This document shows, piece after piece, positions 5,347 through 6,710 of a DNA stretch of 6,710 nt. The stretch is from the NCBI GenBank assembly GCA_902796785.1, contig CADBQJ010000048.1, forward strand, positions 1 to 6,710, written 5' to 3'. Numbering within the stretch: position 1 is the stretch's first letter; each line of letters opens with the position of its first letter. Below the pieces are notes generated by a model. It saw only the letters and a program-made list of their open reading frames with translations, was not told where the DNA came from and ran no database searches. A program made the translations under genes and the position numbers. Source of the DNA: Fibrobacter succinogenes. GTDB lineage: Bacteria > Fibrobacterota > Fibrobacteria > Fibrobacterales > CADBQJ01.

Positions 5347-5352
5347 TAGATT
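5347..5352 (+). promoter_or_regulatory. Possible -10 element of the aldo-keto reductase gene
   Basis: TAGATT within AGGGTAGATTA, identical to the 11-mer before the GH18 gene, lies only six bases before the reductase ATG at 5359. Transcription would then start at or within a base or two of the start codon. There is no -35 match at the proper distance, where the sequence is GC repeats forming a small CCGCG/CGCGG dyad (5322-5338). Confidence 0.4.
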
Positions 5353-5358
5353 AGGCCT

Positions 5359-6360
5359 ATGGCACCTTACGTTCCCGCACCCGACCGCTACGACCACGTC
5401 CCGCTCCGCCGCTGCGGCCGGAGCGGGGACCTTCTCCCCGAAATCAGCCTGGGCCTCTGGCACAACTTCGGCGGGGTGGACGATCCCGAAACCGCCCGCG
5501 AGATCATTCTCGGGGCCTTCGACCGGGGCATCTGCCACTTCGACCTGGCCAACAACTACGGCCCGCCCTACGGCTCCGCCGAGGAGACCTTCGGCCGCGT
5601 GCTGAAGACCGACCTGCGCGCCCACCGCGACGAGCTGTTCATCTCCACCAAGGCCGGCTGGGACATGTGGCCCGGCCCCTACGGCGACCTGGGCTCGCGC
5701 AAGTACCTGCTGGCCAGCCTCGACCAGTCGCTCAGGCGGATGGGGCTGGAGTACGTCGACGTCTTCTACCACCACCGCCCCGACCCCGACACGCCGATGG
5801 AGGAGTCGCTCGGCGCGCTGGCCGACGCCGTGAAGCGGGGCAAGGCGCTCTACGCCGGCATTTCCTCGTACGACGGGGCGCAGACCGCCCGCGCCGCGAA
5901 GATCATGCGCGACCTGGGCGTGCCGCTCCTGGTGAACCAGGTGCCGTTCAACCTGCTCAACCGGCGCGTCAAGGGAGACCTTGCGCCCGTGCTGGAGCGC
6001 GAGGGGGTGGGCTGCACCGTCTTCTCGCCGCTCGCGCAGGGGATCCTCACCGGCAAGTACCTCGACGGCATTCCGGAGGGGTCGCGCTGCGCCCGTCCCG
6101 AAGGCTTCCTCAGGAAGGAGTGGGTGACCGACGACGACCGCCGCCGCGTGCGCGCGATCAAGGCGATCGCCGACCGCCGGGGCGAGACGCTGGCCCGCTT
6201 CTCGCTCAACTGGATCCGGACCCACAAGTGGGTGAGCTCCATCCTGGTCGGCGCCCGCTCGCTCGACCAGCTCGACCAGAACCTCTCGTCGCTGAAGTGC
6301 GCGCCGCTGAGCGCCGCCGAAATGGCCGAGATCGACCGGGCGCTCGCGGAAGCGGGCTGA
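5359..6360 (+). CDS. yghZ: YghZ-type aldo-keto reductase (L-glyceraldehyde 3-phosphate reductase family)
   Basis: This 333-residue protein aligns closely with E. coli YghZ (AKR14 family), an NADPH-dependent reductase that acts on L-glyceraldehyde 3-phosphate and other reactive aldehydes. Shared blocks include SLGLWHNFG (30-38), HFDLANNYGPP (60-70), ISTKAGWDMWPGPYG (95-109), SRKYLLASLDQSL-RRMGLEYVD (113-134), GISSY, and the C-terminal SILVGARSLDQL cofactor-binding segment. The AKR catalytic tetrad is intact at Asp62, Tyr67, Lys98 and His139. It is cytoplasmic, with no signal peptide, and forms the usual (beta/alpha)8 barrel. The N-terminus aligns with YghZ, which supports the ATG at 5359. Upstream there is no Shine-Dalgarno, only a TAGATT motif six bases away, suggesting a leaderless or short-leader mRNA. 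A membrane-protein gene follows after 9 nt. The exact substrate cannot be read from the sequence. Confidence 0.95.
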   Translation: MAPYVPAPDRYDHVPLRRCGRSGDLLPEISLGLWHNFGGVDDPETAREIILGAFDRGICHFDLANNYGPPYGSAEETFGRVLKTDLRAHRDELFISTKAGWDMWPGPYGDLGSRKYLLASLDQSLRRMGLEYVDVFYHHRPDPDTPMEESLGALADAVKRGKALYAGISSYDGAQTARAAKIMRDLGVPLLVNQVPFNLLNRRVKGDLAPVLEREGVGCTVFSPLAQGILTGKYLDGIPEGSRCARPEGFLRKEWVTDDDRRRVRAIKAIADRRGETLARFSLNWIRTHKWVSSILVGARSLDQLDQNLSSLKCAPLSAAEMAEIDRALAEAG

Positions 6361-6369
6361 GGAGGCGGC

Positions 6370-6710
6370 GTGAAGGATCCCGATCTTCCCTCGGGCATGA
6401 AGGGCTTCGTCGTCCGCCACGAAAAGTGGGTCGACGCCCGGATCGCCGAGGGCGCGCCGTGGGAGGAGTGGCGCGCGGTCCATCTCGCGCGGCTGGAGGA
6501 CCTGAGGCACGAGCGGCTCGTCCACCTGATCGTCACCTTCGGGACGATCGTCTCCGCCTTCGTCGTCTTCGCCGTCTGGATCGACCACTCCACGATTCCC
6601 GTCACGGCGCTCTTCCTGCTGACGTTCGCGCTCGTGGGCGCCTACCTCAAGCACTACTGGCTGCTGGAAAACGCCGCGCAGCGCTGGATGCGCCTCGCGG
6701 AGCGGATGGA
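6370..6710 (+). CDS. Small membrane protein with two predicted helices, cut by the window end
   Basis: An open frame starts with GTG at 6370 and runs through the window end, with 113 complete codons visible. GGAGG (6361-6365) begins one base after the reductase stop and lies four bases before the GTG, which supports this start over the in-frame ATG at 6397, which has no such site. Residues 1-49 are hydrophilic and probably helical, rich in Trp, His, Arg and Glu (KGFVVRHEKWVDARIAEGAP). Two hydrophobic segments follow at about 50-71 and 76-93, separated by a short loop (DHSTIP). After them comes a likely cytoplasmic tail with aromatic and charged residues (KHYWLLENAAQRWMRLAERM). I do not recognise a named family. 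The 9-nt gap implies co-transcription with the reductase, so it may work with it or simply share its control. Confidence 0.75.
   Translation, partial: MKDPDLPSGMKGFVVRHEKWVDARIAEGAPWEEWRAVHLARLEDLRHERLVHLIVTFGTIVSAFVVFAVWIDHSTIPVTALFLLTFALVGAYLKHYWLLENAAQRWMRLAERM

Noticed and set aside
3496..5349. Long plus-strand open frame (617 codons) opposite glnN
   Set aside because: The minus strand encodes an unmistakable type III glutamine synthetase across the region. The plus-strand translation is a low-complexity Val/Ala/Glu/Gly/Arg shadow.
5284..6654. Minus-strand open frame (456 codons) opposite the reductase and membrane-protein genes
   Set aside because: The reductase on the plus strand aligns along its whole length to YghZ; the antisense frame shows only compositional bias.

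Overview
This is a GC-rich bacterial chromosome segment with dense, well-spaced genes that use G/C third positions heavily. The gene set includes a large type III glutamine synthetase, a lipoprotein chitinase-like enzyme with poly-serine linkers, and a YghZ-type aldo-keto reductase. This would fit a polysaccharide-degrading lineage such as Fibrobacterota or the Kiritimatiellota/Verrucomicrobiota/Lentisphaerota group. That placement rests on type III glutamine synthetase plus serine-linker architecture only, and no rRNA or other marker gene is present to settle it.

Layout, left to right. (1) Positions 1-277 hold the end of an unrecognised plus-strand gene, closed by a hairpin terminator (297-330). 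(2) Positions 332-903, minus strand, hold a compact type II toxin-antitoxin operon: a RelB/DinJ-family antitoxin and a YoeB-family ribonuclease toxin joined by an ATGA overlap, read from a clear TTGACA-17-TATCTT promoter. (3) Positions 904-1109 are a divergent control region with several dyads, including a perfect 8+2+8 inverted repeat just before the promoter of the next gene. (4) Positions 1110-2921 encode a secreted lipoprotein: a small Cys-containing N-terminal domain, a serine-rich linker, a CBM5/12-like chitin-binding module, a second poly-serine linker and a GH18 catalytic domain. (5) Positions 2922-3063 are a convergent intergenic region: a 7-bp repeat array after the GH18 gene, a shared bidirectional terminator, and a second, different 7-bp repeat array starting in the glnN stop codon. 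On the glnN sense strand the second array reads as a four-tract G-quadruplex motif. (6) Positions 3064-5235, minus strand, encode type III glutamine synthetase. (7) A 123-bp divergent region carries a TAGATT motif for each direction. (8) Positions 5359-6360, plus strand, encode a YghZ/AKR14-type reductase, followed after 9 nt by the start of a small two-helix membrane protein that runs off the window.

Functionally these are separate units: stress or maintenance (toxin-antitoxin), chitin or other N-acetylglucosamine-polymer degradation, ammonia assimilation, and aldehyde detoxification with a membrane partner. Chitin breakdown and glutamine synthetase both touch nitrogen supply, but nothing in the sequence shows shared control apart from a recurring TAGATT promoter-like motif. 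No complete novel defence or mobile system is visible. The most unusual items are the paired 3'-end heptad arrays with the G-quadruplex, the YoeB toxin paired with a RelB/DinJ-type antitoxin, the dyad operator candidate at the chitinase gene, and the probably leaderless reductase mRNA.
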